Below, piece after piece: positions 12,469 to 23,540 of a stretch of 64,000 nt of DNA. The notes under the pieces are model-generated. The model worked only from the letters and a program-made list of their open reading frames with translations, had not been told where the DNA came from and ran no database searches. The stretch comes from Hemileia vastatrix (Eukaryota; Basidiomycota; Pucciniomycetes; Pucciniales; Zaghouaniaceae). A program made the translations under genes and the position numbers. The stretch lies in assembly GCA_030280995.1 (NCBI GenBank), contig JASXTE010000011.1, forward strand, positions 26,933,317 to 26,997,316, written 5' to 3'. The stretch's first letter is position 1. Each line of letters begins with the position of its first letter.

Positions 12469-13122
12469 ATGTTCACCTCTTATCCGACATTTTTTTACTC
12501 AATTTTTCATAACCACATCTTTGACAATTTTCTGTCATAACCACATGTTGCACAGCTTTCTGCCATAAACACATCTTGGACTACTCTCTGGATATGCCTC
12601 ATGGATGTGATGAGTTTGGGATCAGGAATTAGGAATGGAAATTGGGGCATAAGGGGCAGGATAATGCATTATCATGGATTCCTTATCCACTATCCCCAGG
12701 GCTAGTGGATAAGAATCTTCCGCAATTAATAATGTCTAATCCTGGGAAAAAAAAATTCTGATCCCTAATTGCAGATCCCTGAACATTGATACCCCCTAAT
12801 GTTCATCTCTTATCCAACATTTTTCTACTCAATTTTTCATAACCACATCTTTGACAATTTTCTGTCATAACCACTTGTTGCACAACTTTCTGCCATAACC
12901 ACATCTTGGACTACTCTCTGGATATGCCTCATGGATGTGATGAGTTTGGGATCAGGAATTAGGAATGGAAATTGGGGTATGAGAGGCGGGATAATGCATT
13001 ATTGTGGATTCCTTATCCACTAGCCCCAGGGCTAGTGGATAAGAGTCTTCTGCAATTAATAATGTCTGATACTGGGAAAAAAAATTCCTGATCCCCAATT
13101 GCAGATCCCTGAACATTGATAC
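12469..13122. repeat. About 330-bp tandem duplication inside the MITE
   Basis: Two near-identical units start GTTCACCTCTTATCC and GTTCATCTCTTATCC. They share long blocks such as CTCTGGATATGCCTCATGGA and each ends with the inverted terminal sequence. The second unit is cut at GATAC by element B. The arrangement looks like a MITE that expanded by internal duplication or by head-to-tail insertion. Confidence 0.8.
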
Positions 13123-14258
13123 TGTCAGCCAGGCTATTCCAGGAGTCCAGTAAATGATATGTAACTTATAAAACCTGAAAGAGTGGGTAAGAATTGTATT
13201 TAATGAATATAACTTAATATTTTATTGCATAATAAAATTATATAAGTATTTTATTATATACAAGTGTTACATTAAATTTATTGGTTATATAAATTTTTAT
13301 ATACAGTTAAATTGAACATAATATAATATATTCTACAAATAATGGCGCATTTTTATGTATTTAATAATTATAAATTTATATTTAATTAATTGAAAAACAT
13401 ATATTATAATTATAAGTGTAAATTTGACTTATAATATATTTAAATTAATTATTTAAATTTATACATTAAATAACACCTTTCATATAATACTAAACAATAA
13501 TTAATGACGCTTCTTTTGACCCTTAATTGTGTCAGAAAAAACCAATTAATTAATTTATACTAAATTGAGATTAATTACATGTTTTGTTGCGTCAAAGTAT
13601 TTTTTTGTTTCACTTAAAAATATCCTTAAATCAGACTGTACCATCTGTTTGGAATTATTTTTCTCATAGTTCCTATGTTCCAATCTTGTTTAGTTATTCA
13701 CTATTTTTACTTACTGATTTGGGAATTAATGGCGGGGAAATTGGATTCTTAATTGGGGTTTTAATTATTTGTTTCATGTTTTCTCTACATTGTTATGTTT
13801 CATTTACTCTTTGATATAGTTGTTTTATTCTATTCTAAATATTTTATTTACAAACATAGTGGCGCTTCAGAGGACCTATTGCCTATAAAAGGGCGTTGGA
13901 TAATCCCCTGTAGCATCATCACTTATTATACACTCAACAAATTAAATACTATTTTACTACGTTTATATTTTTTTTATTAGTAATACAATTCTAATTAAAA
14001 GTCTATATAACAAATTAAAGGTTGCTTTAAGTCTGATTGTAATTAAAAGTGTTTGCCGCGCAGAACCCTTACATTAAATAGTATTATTATTAATAAATTC
14101 TAAGTTTTTGTCATCTCTCAAAGTTGCTCGCCGTTGTTTCCCTCTTAAATAAATTAAATATATTATTTTAATTTATTTCTTTTATTTTCCCTTGTCCTCC
14201 TCCTTCTCTCCTCCTTTTCTCCTATTTTTCTTATCTTCTTCTAGATGACTGACCGACA
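13123..14258 (+). repeat. 5' LTR of element B
   Basis: Begins TGTCAGCC and ends CCGACA. It carries a TATA box (TATAAAA, 13884-13890) in the context CCTATAAAAGGGCG, then TTTGCCGCGCAGA near 14053 and a pyrimidine-rich stretch near the end. The ORFs at 13584-13980 lie within the LTR, recur in the 3' copy, and show no domain, so I do not call them genes. Confidence 0.92.
13884..13890 (+). promoter_or_regulatory. TATA box of element B
   Basis: TATAAAA followed by GGGCG in the 5' LTR; the same site occurs at 21913-21919 in the 3' LTR. It probably drives the genomic RNA. Confidence 0.6.
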
Positions 14259-14260
14259 AC

Positions 14261-14273
14261 TGGGGACCTTTCC
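14261..14273 (+). promoter_or_regulatory. Primer-binding-site candidate of element B
   Basis: TGGGGACCTTTCC lies two bases after the 5' LTR end, in the position and with the TGG start expected of a tRNA-primed element. Element C has TGGGAGCCTTTCC at the same place. The primer tRNA was not identified; self-priming cannot be excluded. Confidence 0.5.
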
Positions 14274-14435
14274 AAACGACGACGACGATTGAGCCTGGCG
14301 ACGAACAACAAAACGCACGGACCACCTAGCAAAAAAGAAACTTTTTCCGCGACCGTGTTTCGAACTTGGGTTTGATTTCTTAGGTTTATATTATATTAAT
14401 TTTTATTTTTTTGAAGTGATTTCTCGATCACTATA

Positions 14436-14491
14436 GTAAGTTCACCTTTGCACCTCTCACTCATATTACTATATTCTTACTGCAATAACAG
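14436..14491 (+). other. Candidate leader intron 1 of element B
   Basis: GTAAGTTCACC to GCAATAACAG, 56 bp. It is identical in length and splice signals to 10988-11043 of element C. The flanking exon sequence is also conserved, whereas the rest of the leader is AT-rich and diverged. Confidence 0.5.
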
Positions 14492-14522
14492 TGATTGTGG
14501 CTTAATTGCTGATTCACTGAGT

Positions 14523-14947
14523 GTAAGTGTTCAATTATTAAAATTTTTTTTTCCTAGTTGACCATTATAGAGTGTTAAATTCTCTTAGTCCTAGAAGAAT
14601 TGACATTTTTATTAATACAAATTGAATTATTAAATTAATTTTTTTTATTATTAATTATTGTTAATTTTGGTTGACTTAAAAGTACTTTGTGCTTAGTCCC
14701 AAATATATTGCCATATTTAATATTGGTAATTAATTGGTTGAATTAACTTGATTGTTATTCCCAATTTAACCTTGCAATCCATTTTTTTTAAAAAATTAAT
14801 TTTTTATAATTATTACTTTATATTGAAAATTTTTTTTTCTATAATTTAATTAATAAAAAAAATTTTTTTTTATTATTTGGAGCAATTATTGACTAACTTT
14901 TATTATTTTTTTAATAAATAATAAGTAAATTAAAATCTTCCCACTAG
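14523..14947 (+). other. Candidate leader intron 2 of element B
   Basis: Donor GTAAGTG at 14523 and acceptor TCTTCCCACTAG ending at 14947. The ORF1 ATG follows after one base (T). Element C has the same donor and the same AG-N-ATG arrangement. If spliced, this would remove 425 nt of very AT-rich leader and bring the start codon close to the 5' exon. Confidence 0.5.
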
Positions 14948-14948
14948 T

Positions 14949-15630
14949 ATGTCCAACAATTTGGCTGAAAAAATGGATAACATGCAAGTGGATGAAATAG
15001 AAATTGACTATGATTCTGACACTGTAAGTTCTTCTAAATTTGGTCATAAAAAATCTTATACTAACACAAAGAATTCACATACTGCAGGATGTGGAAATGA
15101 CAGGAAATGCAAACAAACCAAACCCCCTTCCCCCAGTACCACAGAAGGAAGTAAAGCCTCTAGTGCCTCAAGAAGGTCTTCCAAAAGGCTTCAAAATAAA
15201 AAAGCTTCCTCTGCCACAACAAATCAGCAACCTATCCAGTCATATAAAAGAGTTGAAGACAGAAAATATGACGTACAAAGCAAAGGTAGACACATTGTGG
15301 GATCAGGTCCAAGAACTCAGGAACCAGATTCAGGCCCAGGCCCATCCTCAGTTGCCTCCCAATCAGCCTCAGTTTCAGGCTCAACCTTCACAGCCACCCA
15401 GATCAACCATCCAAAATCCAAATACTATGGAAGTAGAGCAATGGAAATGGGATTATCTAATGAGTCACTACCAACAGAATGTGCAACACCCTCCTCATCA
15501 TCAGCCTGGCCCATCCAGAACACCCAATTTCCATCCACCTCCTCATCCCTACCAACAAGGCAGGAGAAAGAAGGCCCAAGCACAATCCCAAACCCAGTCC
15601 CAGGGGAAGTTTCCTCCTCTGCCATGGTAA
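14949..15630 (+). CDS. ORF1 of element B, two exons, short gag-like/accessory protein
   Basis: My model joins 14949-15023 and 15088-15630 across a 64-bp intron (GTAAGTTC...ACTGCAG). It gives about 205 residues: an acidic N-terminus (MDNMQVDEIEIDYDSDT), a coiled-coil-like stretch (NLSSHIKELKTENMTYKAKV), a Pro/Gln-rich middle, VEQWKWDYLMSHYQQNV and a basic tail with GRRKKAQ ending KFPPLPW. The same frame is readable in decayed element C, with the same acceptor position. Without splicing, another frame stays open through this stretch and fuses the N-terminus directly to ORF2. I think that fused frame is accidental, but it cannot be excluded. Its function is unknown; the position before gag suggests a nucleocapsid-related or accessory role. 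Confidence 0.6.
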
Positions 15631-18600
15631 GTAATTTGTTTGATAGTCACTTGGGTATGTTTTCTAATAAATCTTCTTCTGCAGGTAATATTATTGAACA
15701 TGGTGAAAGAACAGTTAAACCTGTTAAAAGACAGCTTCCTGTAACTAGTAGCCCTATTGATGTAATTAGCAAATTGTCATTTGATGAACCTTTACATTTA
15801 ACTTATACATCTTTAATTAATCCTTCTCTTGCAATTAAAAATGATTCTGTTCCCCCTGAAATCTATACCTTAATTGAAAAAACTTCTGAGGAAATATTGA
15901 AAGATACCCTTGATTTTAATATTGTGAAAGACAAACATGTGAGAGATGTGTTAATCCATGAAAATGATAGATTAAATAATTTACACTTGCAATGTAAAGT
16001 GAGTTCTTCTGTACAAGATACAGCTTATTTAAAAATCAAAGAAACCTTGAATATTGTTCTTAGTCAACAAAAACAAATAAGAAGTGACCATAGAGCTATC
16101 TCAGTTAGAAATATCAGTCTACATAAGACCTTGAGTGAATTGAAACCCCTTATTGAGGAAAATTATTCATTCAAGAATGAAATAAAATCTCTGCAAAATG
16201 AGTTTAAGAAGCTAAAAAATGATTTCCATCCACTAAGTACCAAACACTCAGTTTCTGAGGACAGAAATGTTCTATCTCTTGCAAAAGTAAATGACCAGAT
16301 GTCTGAAATTCCAAGAATAAGAAACTATGTGTCTGACCTACAGGAAAAGTTCTCAAGCTTAACCATCAATAATGAATTAAATGAGATTTCTGTAAATAAG
16401 CTGCATAAAAATAAAGGGAAAAAACCTGAGCAAAGTTCATCCTTTCTTCCTCATATTTCAACCATTAAACAAACTGACAATGAGTCTGTAAAATCTTTTG
16501 CTACTAGCAAAAAATCTTGTGATGGTCATGCACCAGCTGTTTCTGTAAATAATGAAATTTCTGAACACCTGGCTAAACTTCAGGAATTATTAATAATAAA
16601 TAATTCAAACCAAAAAGTGGACCATCCCAGTAGTCATAAAAATTGGCCTACGTTAGACCAATATCCTACCTTTGATGGTGATTCTTCCTCTGATTGGCAA
16701 CACTTTATCCAAAGAATTGATAATTTAAAGAGATCTTATAAACTACCTGATGAGGAAATTATTTCTAAGCTAATTTCTTTATTTTCCAATGTAGCCTTGA
16801 TGTGGTATGAACCTGTCCTTTTAGATAACAATCATTATACATGGAATGATTGGAAATCCTTGATTGAGAATCAGTTTGGTGGTTCAAAATTCAGGTTAGC
16901 TCAACAGAGACTGTATGAGAATACTAGATATGTATCCTCCTCTGTTGAAAAGCCCATTGTTTTTCTGATGAAAATAACTAAAATCCTTAGAGCAATTGAT
17001 CCAAAGATGGATTATGATATTTGGAGAGATAAAATCTTGTATAAATTACCAAATTCTCTTAGGGATTTGATTGTTGCTAGAACTGAGCATGTAAGGGAAA
17101 ATTCTTCTTTCATTGATATCTGTAATGAAGTACTACTCAACCATAGATATGAACCAAAGAATTACCTTAGTAAATCTTATAATGATCAGAATAAACCTTC
17201 TACAAAGCTCCCAGAAAAATCTGGTAAACCCTCTGCCCCAGTTGCACCTAAAAAATATGCAACAAATACTTGTTATAAGTGTAACAAACCGTGGCAGAAG
17301 GGTCATGTTTGTGACAAGAAAATTCATCTTGTTGAACATAATGAAGACATTGATGAAGTTGAACTTGATGTCAATAATTCTTCCAGTGACTGTGAAAGTA
17401 ATATCTCCTATGACAATGACTCTGTTAGAGATGTTTTAATGTTGGAACATGATGTCCATTATTTAAATAATATATCTGAAGATTGTGTATTGAATTTATC
17501 TTCAGTAGAAAATGCTGAGATAATTAAAGATATTACTAACAATTCTATTCCTATATCCCCTTTAAAGGCACCTGTTATCATTAATGGTAAAAATGTTGAT
17601 GTAGTTCTTGATTCTGGTGCTGGAGGAAGTGTAGTATCTGAAAAAGCTTTGGCTTCAGTGGATAAGGAATATTTGAGTAAATTATTACCTATAACTTCTG
17701 AAAGATGGAGAGGGTATGGTTCTACCTTATTTCCTATTGGCAAATACAAAACCTCTGTATTCTTCAAATATAATGGTGGTTTTGTCAGAGCTGTTTGTGA
17801 GTTTGTTGTCATGAAAAATGATAATTTAAGCAATTGGTTTATTATGGGAAATGATATTTTAACCATGTTTGGTGTGAAACTGGACCCAGCAAATAATTGC
17901 TTTACCTTAGGAATGAATGGGAAAAGGAAATTCAAAATTTCCTCTCCTAGAACTTCTGGGCAGTTGTTGAAATCTTGTAACTCACTGATCCAGTGTAAAG
18001 GTAGAACAACAACTGAAATGGATGATTTATTACATGAAATAAATACTGCTTCTTTTGGTGATCAGTTGACTAGTGAACAAAAAGATTCTATTGTTGCCTC
18101 TATTACCTCTTTCCCTATGGCTTTTGCTCATGATTCTCATGTCTTGGGAATTGTTCAGGAAGAGATGAAAATTACCTTATCCTGTAATTTGAGTGATATT
18201 CCTCCTACCCTTAAGAAAAAACCATATCCTGCTTCTCCATCAAAAAGAAAAGATATTGAAGATAATATTGAAACATTATTGAAAATGAATATCATTGAGA
18301 AAGTGGATGTCACCCCCAAATATTGTGTCATCTCCCCAGTCTTGATTTCTTATGAAAAAGATAAAGCTAGATTATGTGGAGATTACAGAGCTTTAAATAC
18401 TTATACTGTTGATGATATTTATCCTTTACCCAGAATTAATTCAATACATGCTACCTTGCAAGGTGCAAGATTTATTAGTTGTCTGGATGGTAATAAAGGT
18501 TATCATCAAGTTCCAGTTGAGAAAAATTCTCAAAAATTTTTGCTTATTGCTACTCATATGGGAATATATAAGTATTTTAGGATGCCATTTGGCCCTAAAA

Positions 18601-21115
18601 ATGCTCCTTCAGTTTTCCAGAAAGTCATGGGTAACACTTTCCATCAAGAAATTATTGAAGGTTGGCTCATGGTTTATATTGATGATATTATTGTTTTTTC
18701 TAAAACTTTTGATGAACATATGATTCACTTGAATAGAGTTTTCCAAAAAATGGATGAAATCAATATGACCTTATCTTTAAAAAAGTGTAAATTTGGTTTT
18801 CAATCTCTGAAAGTCCTTGGCCATGTTGTGTCAGGCTTACAAATTTGTGTAGACCATAATAAAGTTGTTGCCATTCAAAATGTGAAAGCACCAACTTCTG
18901 TAAGAGAAATCCAAAGTTTTTTGGGTATGTGTGGCTATTATAGACAATATATTAAAAATTATCAGGTCATAGCCTTGCCTCTTACAAAACTGACCAGAAA
19001 AGATGTTGCTTTTCTCTGGAATAATGACTGTCAAAAAGCTTTTGATACATTAAAAAGTTGCTTAATGACAGCCCCTATATTAGCTCTTCCAGATTTTAAC
19101 AAGCCATTTGTCCTTTATACAGATGCTAGCTTTATTGGTCTGGGTGCTGCCCTTCACCGAAAGCAAATTATTAATGATAAATCCTCAGAGGTTGTAATTT
19201 GTTATATTTCAAGAACCTTAAGAAATAGTGAATTGAAATATGGTGCCACTCAATTGGAGTGCTTAGCAGTTGTTTGGGCTCTTGAGAAACTTCATTACTA
19301 TTTAGATGACCAAAAATTTGAGTTGGTAACTGACTGTAGTGCTGTGAAGTCTCTCTTAAACCTCAAGACACCTAACAGACATATTTTCAGGTGGCAACTT
19401 TCTGTTCAAGAATACAGAGGAAGGATGACAATTATCCATAGAGCTGGAAATGTTCACTCTAATGTTGATATGCTCTCCAGATTGCCTCTTCCAAATAATG
19501 ACTCAAATCCTGCTTATGTACCTGAGGATGATACTGTTCATATCCATGGTATATTTATAGTTGATATGGAAGAGGAGTTATTACAGTTAATACTGGATTC
19601 ATATGATAAAGATTCTGATTTAAATAAATTGGTTACTATCTTAAATGATCCTAAGAATGCTTCAATTCAAGCATTAATAAAAACTCTTCCTGCAAAGTAC
19701 CAAAATGCTTTAATTAAAGGAAAGTTCTCTATTGAAGATGGTTATATATATTATAGAAGGAAGCTTACCAATGTAATTGTAATTCCTCCTTCAATGAAAG
19801 AAACTATCCTCAAACTTTGTCATGATGACATATTAGCTGGTCATTTTGATCTTGAAAAAACATTGATTAGAATCAAAAACACTGCATGGTGGGCTAATAT
19901 GTCTGAAGACACAAAATTATATGTTGAATCTTGTGATTCCTGCCAAAAATCTAAAAGGTTAACAGGTAAGAGAGCAGGGTTATTACAACATATTGAAGCA
20001 CCTAGTGCTCCCTGGAAAATCATTAATATGGATTTTGTCACTGGTCTTCCTGTTGCAGGTAGAGACAGCTTTAACTCTTGTTGGGTAATAGTAGATAGAT
20101 TCACAAAAATGTGCAAATTTATTCCAACCCACAAAGATGTATCCACCAAAGAATTAGCTTTCTTATGGTGGTCTTACATGTTTAATATTATTGGTTTTCC
20201 AAAAGCCATTATCTCTGATAGGGATCCAAAATTCACTTCTGAGTTTTGGACCTCTTTGATGGATATTTGTGGCTGTGAGTTGAAATTGTCTACAGCTCAC
20301 CATCCTCAGACTGATGGTCTAGCTGAAAGAATGATTCAAACTTTGGAAGATATGATTAGAAGGTATTGTGCCTTTGGTTTAGAATATAAAGACAATGACA
20401 GATTTACTCATGATTGGGTCACTCTTTTGCCTGGTCTTGAATTTGCATATAATAGCACTGTTCATTCTGTCACTGAAAAAAAGCCTTTTGAGCTTTGGTT
20501 AGGTTATGTCCCAAACACTCCTGCTCAGATTCTCAATAATAAATTACCTAAGTTGGAACTACACCCTGGTGTAAAATCTTTTATGCAAATGCAACAGCTA
20601 TGCAGAAAACATGCTCAGAGTTGTATTGATAAAGCATTTGAATATGAAAAGAAAAGATGGGATAAATCCCATAAAGAATACACATTTAACAAGGGTGATG
20701 AAGTGTTAATCTCTACTGTCCATTTCAATTTACAAGGTAACCACAAATTAAAAGATCCTTTTGTAGGACCTTTGTTGTTAAAAGAATGGTTGGTGATAAT
20801 GCAGTAGAAGTTGTATTGTATTCTCCATATGATAGGAAACATCCTGTCTTTCCCATTTCTTTGCTTAAGCCTTATACTTCCAACAGTGACTTATTTCCAA
20901 AAAGAAGAGGAAGACCTAAGAAGAACCCTCAGGAAGTCACAGAAACAGCAGAAATTGATAAAATTCTCAATGATAGAATTATCACTTCTGAAATAGGTAC
21001 TGAATATTTATTGAGATATAAGAACAAATCATCTGAACATGATGCATGGATACCTGGCAAAGAAATTTCAAATCTGCCTACTCTGTTGAAAAAATACAAA
21101 AAGAAAAAATCTTAG
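15624..21115 (+). CDS. ORF2 gag-pol polyprotein of element B with one frameshift
   Basis: The ATG at 15624 overlaps the ORF1 stop (ATGGTAA). I chose it because element C has a Met at the same place. In order: gag with a coiled-coil-like region, a zinc knuckle CYKCNKPWQKGHVC (residues 550-563, CX2CX7HXC), protease LDSGAGGSVVS (Asp 663), RT with YIDD (Asp 1020 and 1021), RNase H YTDAS, an integrase zinc-binding domain with CDSCQKSK, and the integrase core. The catalytic triad is Asp 1470 (MDFVTG), Asp 1532 (SDRDPKF) and Glu 1568, a D,D-35-E spacing. The frame ends at 20807 after a one-base loss near 20770. The remaining C-terminus (20786-21115) has an AT-hook-like RRGRPKK and a chromodomain-like EYLLRYKNKSSEHDAWIPG. 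The full-length protein would need a frame correction. Confidence 0.92.
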
Positions 21116-21138
21116 CATTTTTTTTTATTGTTTTTTTT

Positions 21139-21150
21139 AGAGTGAGGGAG
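21139..21150 (+). promoter_or_regulatory. Polypurine tract of element B
   Basis: AGAGTGAGGGAG lies directly before the 3' LTR. The same GTGAGGGAG precedes the 3' LTR of element A (3851-3859), as expected for the plus-strand primer. Confidence 0.75.
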
Positions 21151-22287
21151 TGTCAGCCAGGCTATTCCAGGAGTCCAGTAAATGATATGTAACTTATAAA
21201 ACCTGAAAGAGTGGGTAAGAATTGTATTTAATGAATATAACTTAATATTTTATTGCATAATAAAATTATATAAGTATTTTATTATATACAAGTGTTACAT
21301 TAAATTTATTGGTTATATAAATTTTTATATACAGTTAAATTGAACATAATATAATATATTCTACAAATAATGGCGCATTTTTATGTATTTAATAATTATA
21401 AATTTATATTTAATTAATTGAAAAACATATATTATAATTATAAGTGTAAATTTGACTTATAATATATTTAAATTAATTATTTAAATTTATATATTAAATA
21501 ACACCTTTCATATAATACTAAACAATAATTAATGACGCTTCTTTTGACCCTTAATTGTGTCAGAAAAAACCAATTAATTAATTTATACTAAATTGAGATT
21601 AATTACATGTTTTGTTGCGTCAAAGTATTTTTTTGTTTCACTTAAAAATATCCTTAAATCAGACTGTACCATCTGTTTGGAATTATTTTTCTCATAGTTC
21701 CTATGTTCCAATCTTGTTTAGTTATTCACTATTTTTACTTACTGATTTGGGAATTAATGGCGGGGAAATTGGATTCTTAATTGGGGTTTTAATTATTTGT
21801 TTCATGTTTTTCTCTACATTGTTATGTTTCATTTACTCTTTGATATAATTGTTTTATTCTATTCTAACTATTGTATTTACAAACATAGTGGCGCTTCAGA
21901 GGACCCATTGCCTATAAAAGGGCGTTGGATAATCCCCTGTAGCATCATCACTTATTATACACTCAACAAATTAAATACTATTTTACTACGTTTATATTTT
22001 TTTTATTAGTAATACAATTCTAATTAAAAGTCTATATAACAAATTAAAGGTTGCTTTAAGTCTGATAGTAATTAAAAGTGTTTGCCGCGCAGAACCCTTA
22101 CATTAAATAGTATTATTATTAATAAATTCTAAGTTTTTGTCATCTCTCAAAGTTGCTCGCCGTTGTTTCCCTCTTAAATAAATTAAATATATTATTGTAA
22201 TTTATTTCTTTTATTTTCCCTTGTCCTCCTCCTTCTCTCCTCCTTTTCTCCTATTTTTCTTACCTTCTTCTAGACGACTGACCGACA
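21151..22287 (+). repeat. 3' LTR of element B
   Basis: 1137 bp, TGTCAGCC...CCGACA, differing from the 5' LTR by about ten substitutions or one-base indels seen by eye. It is followed by the GATAC duplication and then the last four bases of the interrupted MITE. Confidence 0.92.
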
Positions 22288-22296
22288 GATACCCCC

Positions 22297-22596
22297 TAAT
22301 TATAATATATGTTTATAATTAATTAATTAATTAATTATATATATTAAATACATAAAAATGCGCCATAATTTATAGAATATAATATTTATTATGCTTAATT
22401 TAAATGTATATAGAATTTATATAATAATGAAATTAGTATAATACTTATTTGATATATATTTAATAAAATACTTATATCATTTTATTATGCAATATAATAT
22501 TAATTTATATACATAATAAGCATATTTTTATGCCCTCTTTTGGTTCCAGTAAATTGACATAACATTTACTGGGCTCCTGGTATAGCCTGGCTGACA
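22297..22596 (-). repeat. 5' LTR of element C, first 300 bp
   Basis: On the minus strand it starts TGTCAGCCAGGCTATACCAG at 22596, nearly the same as the LTR start of element B. It runs to the TA duplication of the MITE at 22297 and continues at 12235. Confidence 0.85.
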
Positions 22597-23540
22597 GGTT
22601 GGCTTTATTACCGGCAGAGACACCAACAAAAAGAAAAAAAAAATCAGTGAAAATAGGAAAAATACAACAAAAAAAAATTATCTTACCAATGAAAGAAAAC
22701 CAGGCAACAGTAGTGATGGAATAGAGGGGTGAGGATGGTGAGGATGGAAAGGAAGTGGTTGATACAATCAAAAGGATAGATGAGTGGATGAGGTGGATAG
22801 GAGGAGGGAAACTTGGGTAGGGGAGACCTGGTGGCAGCATGGTGGTGTGGAACAATCATAGACTGGTCGCTGAACACTGACAGATCTGTAATAAATGTCA
22901 GATATGTCAGTCTCTGTCAGTCAAAAATGCTATGCCTAACTCGCCCTTTTGTTGGGTTGCTGCACCAAGAGTTGCCAATATGGCTGTAGATAATTCCACA
23001 TTACTTTTCTAGGAAGACAGGAGATTTGTTTGCTTTCTCCAGCTCTTACAGGTTCTGCTTAAAGCAAGGCAATTGTAAGATTTCTTCCACATCATATCAT
23101 AAATGAAGGATTTAACAGTTAACAATAATATCAGTTGAAAAATGAAGGAAGCTATAAATTAGTTAAAAGGAGCTAATTAAGTAACAATTTTTACAGTAAT
23201 TACACAAGATTTATTACATCAGTTTTATATATCCTTTTTTTAAAACATTTCCATTTACTAACTCCTACTTCTCCCATTCTTTTTTCATCAGAAAACTCTT
23301 TAAAATTGAGATATAGGTTTTTATTTTTGCACATACACGCGGTTTGACGTTTTTGATTCGAGACGAATCATATCTCGTCTAGTAATGTAAAGTCAGGTGT
23401 CATTATACTCATTTTTAAAAGCACTGCTTACTTACAATCGATCGTTAATTACCAGGTTCAAAATGATTTAAATTTTACTATTTTTGATTTTCATTACATT
23501 TTAAGTATTATTTATCTTTCAGAAACTAAGAAGGCAGTTG
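22597..23540. other. Intergenic, no gene recognised
   Basis: The right flank of the nested transposons. It holds a short cluster of TGTCAG-type words (about 22880-22925) and AT-rich DNA. Minus-strand ORFs at 22505-22877 are low-complexity (Pro, Ser, Phe) and partly lie in the LTR, so I do not call them genes. Confidence 0.6.

Larger units (their letters stand above)
13123..22287 (+). mobile_element. Ty3/gypsy chromovirus B, nearly intact, young
   Basis: This is a full-length 9.2-kb element with two LTRs of 1136 and 1137 bp, flanked by the 5-bp target duplication GATAC (13118-13122 and 22288-22292). By eye the LTRs differ at only about ten positions, so the insertion is recent. Order: LTR, PBS candidate, 690-nt leader, ORF1, ORF2 (gag, protease, RT, RNase H, integrase, chromodomain), purine tract, LTR. 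The only lesion I see in ORF2 is one missing base near 20770, ahead of the chromodomain. It sits in a MITE that itself lies in the LTR of element C. Confidence 0.93.
12236..22296. mobile_element. Tc1/mariner-like MITE with internal tandem repeats, split by element B
   Basis: The left end is GGGGGTATCAATGTTCAGGG, and the right end, resuming after element B, completes GATACCCCC at 22296. TA flanks both ends (12234-12235, 22297-22298). Removing element B and one GATAC leaves about 891 bp. Inside are two units of about 115 bp (12236-12348, 12349-12468) and two of about 330 bp (12469-12798, 12799-13122), each ending in an inverted copy of the terminal sequence (GATCCCTGAACATTGATAC). No transposase ORF is present. 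TA duplication and G/C-rich short TIR suggest the Tc1/mariner group; this assignment is inferred. Confidence 0.75.
5039..22596 (-). mobile_element. Ty3/gypsy chromovirus C, minus strand, interrupted and decayed
   Basis: Reading leftward from 22596, the element has a 5' LTR (22596-22297 then 12235-11228, split by the MITE and element B), a primer-binding candidate at 11225-11213, a leader with two conserved candidate introns, ORF1, and a gag-pol ORF2 that runs to 5039 in the integrase core. There A interrupts it, so its chromodomain tail and 3' LTR would lie left of the window. The many stops, plus a protease motif DSS instead of DSG and a damaged zinc knuckle, show an old dead copy. It is the oldest layer of the nest. 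Confidence 0.85.

Noticed and set aside
13584..13980. Two short ORFs in the 5' LTR of element B, repeated at 21612-22009
   Set aside because: They are identical because the LTRs are; hydrophobic AT-driven translations without a start context or homologue.
14949..20807. A single 1952-codon gene spanning the whole of element B
   Set aside because: Comparison with element C and the conserved splice signals indicate two ORFs; the fused frame in 15024-15623 is probably open by chance. I annotate ORF1 and ORF2 separately but note the alternative.
22505..22877. Minus-strand ORFs rich in Pro, Ser and Phe
   Set aside because: Low complexity, one overlaps the LTR of element C, and there is no domain or splice pattern.
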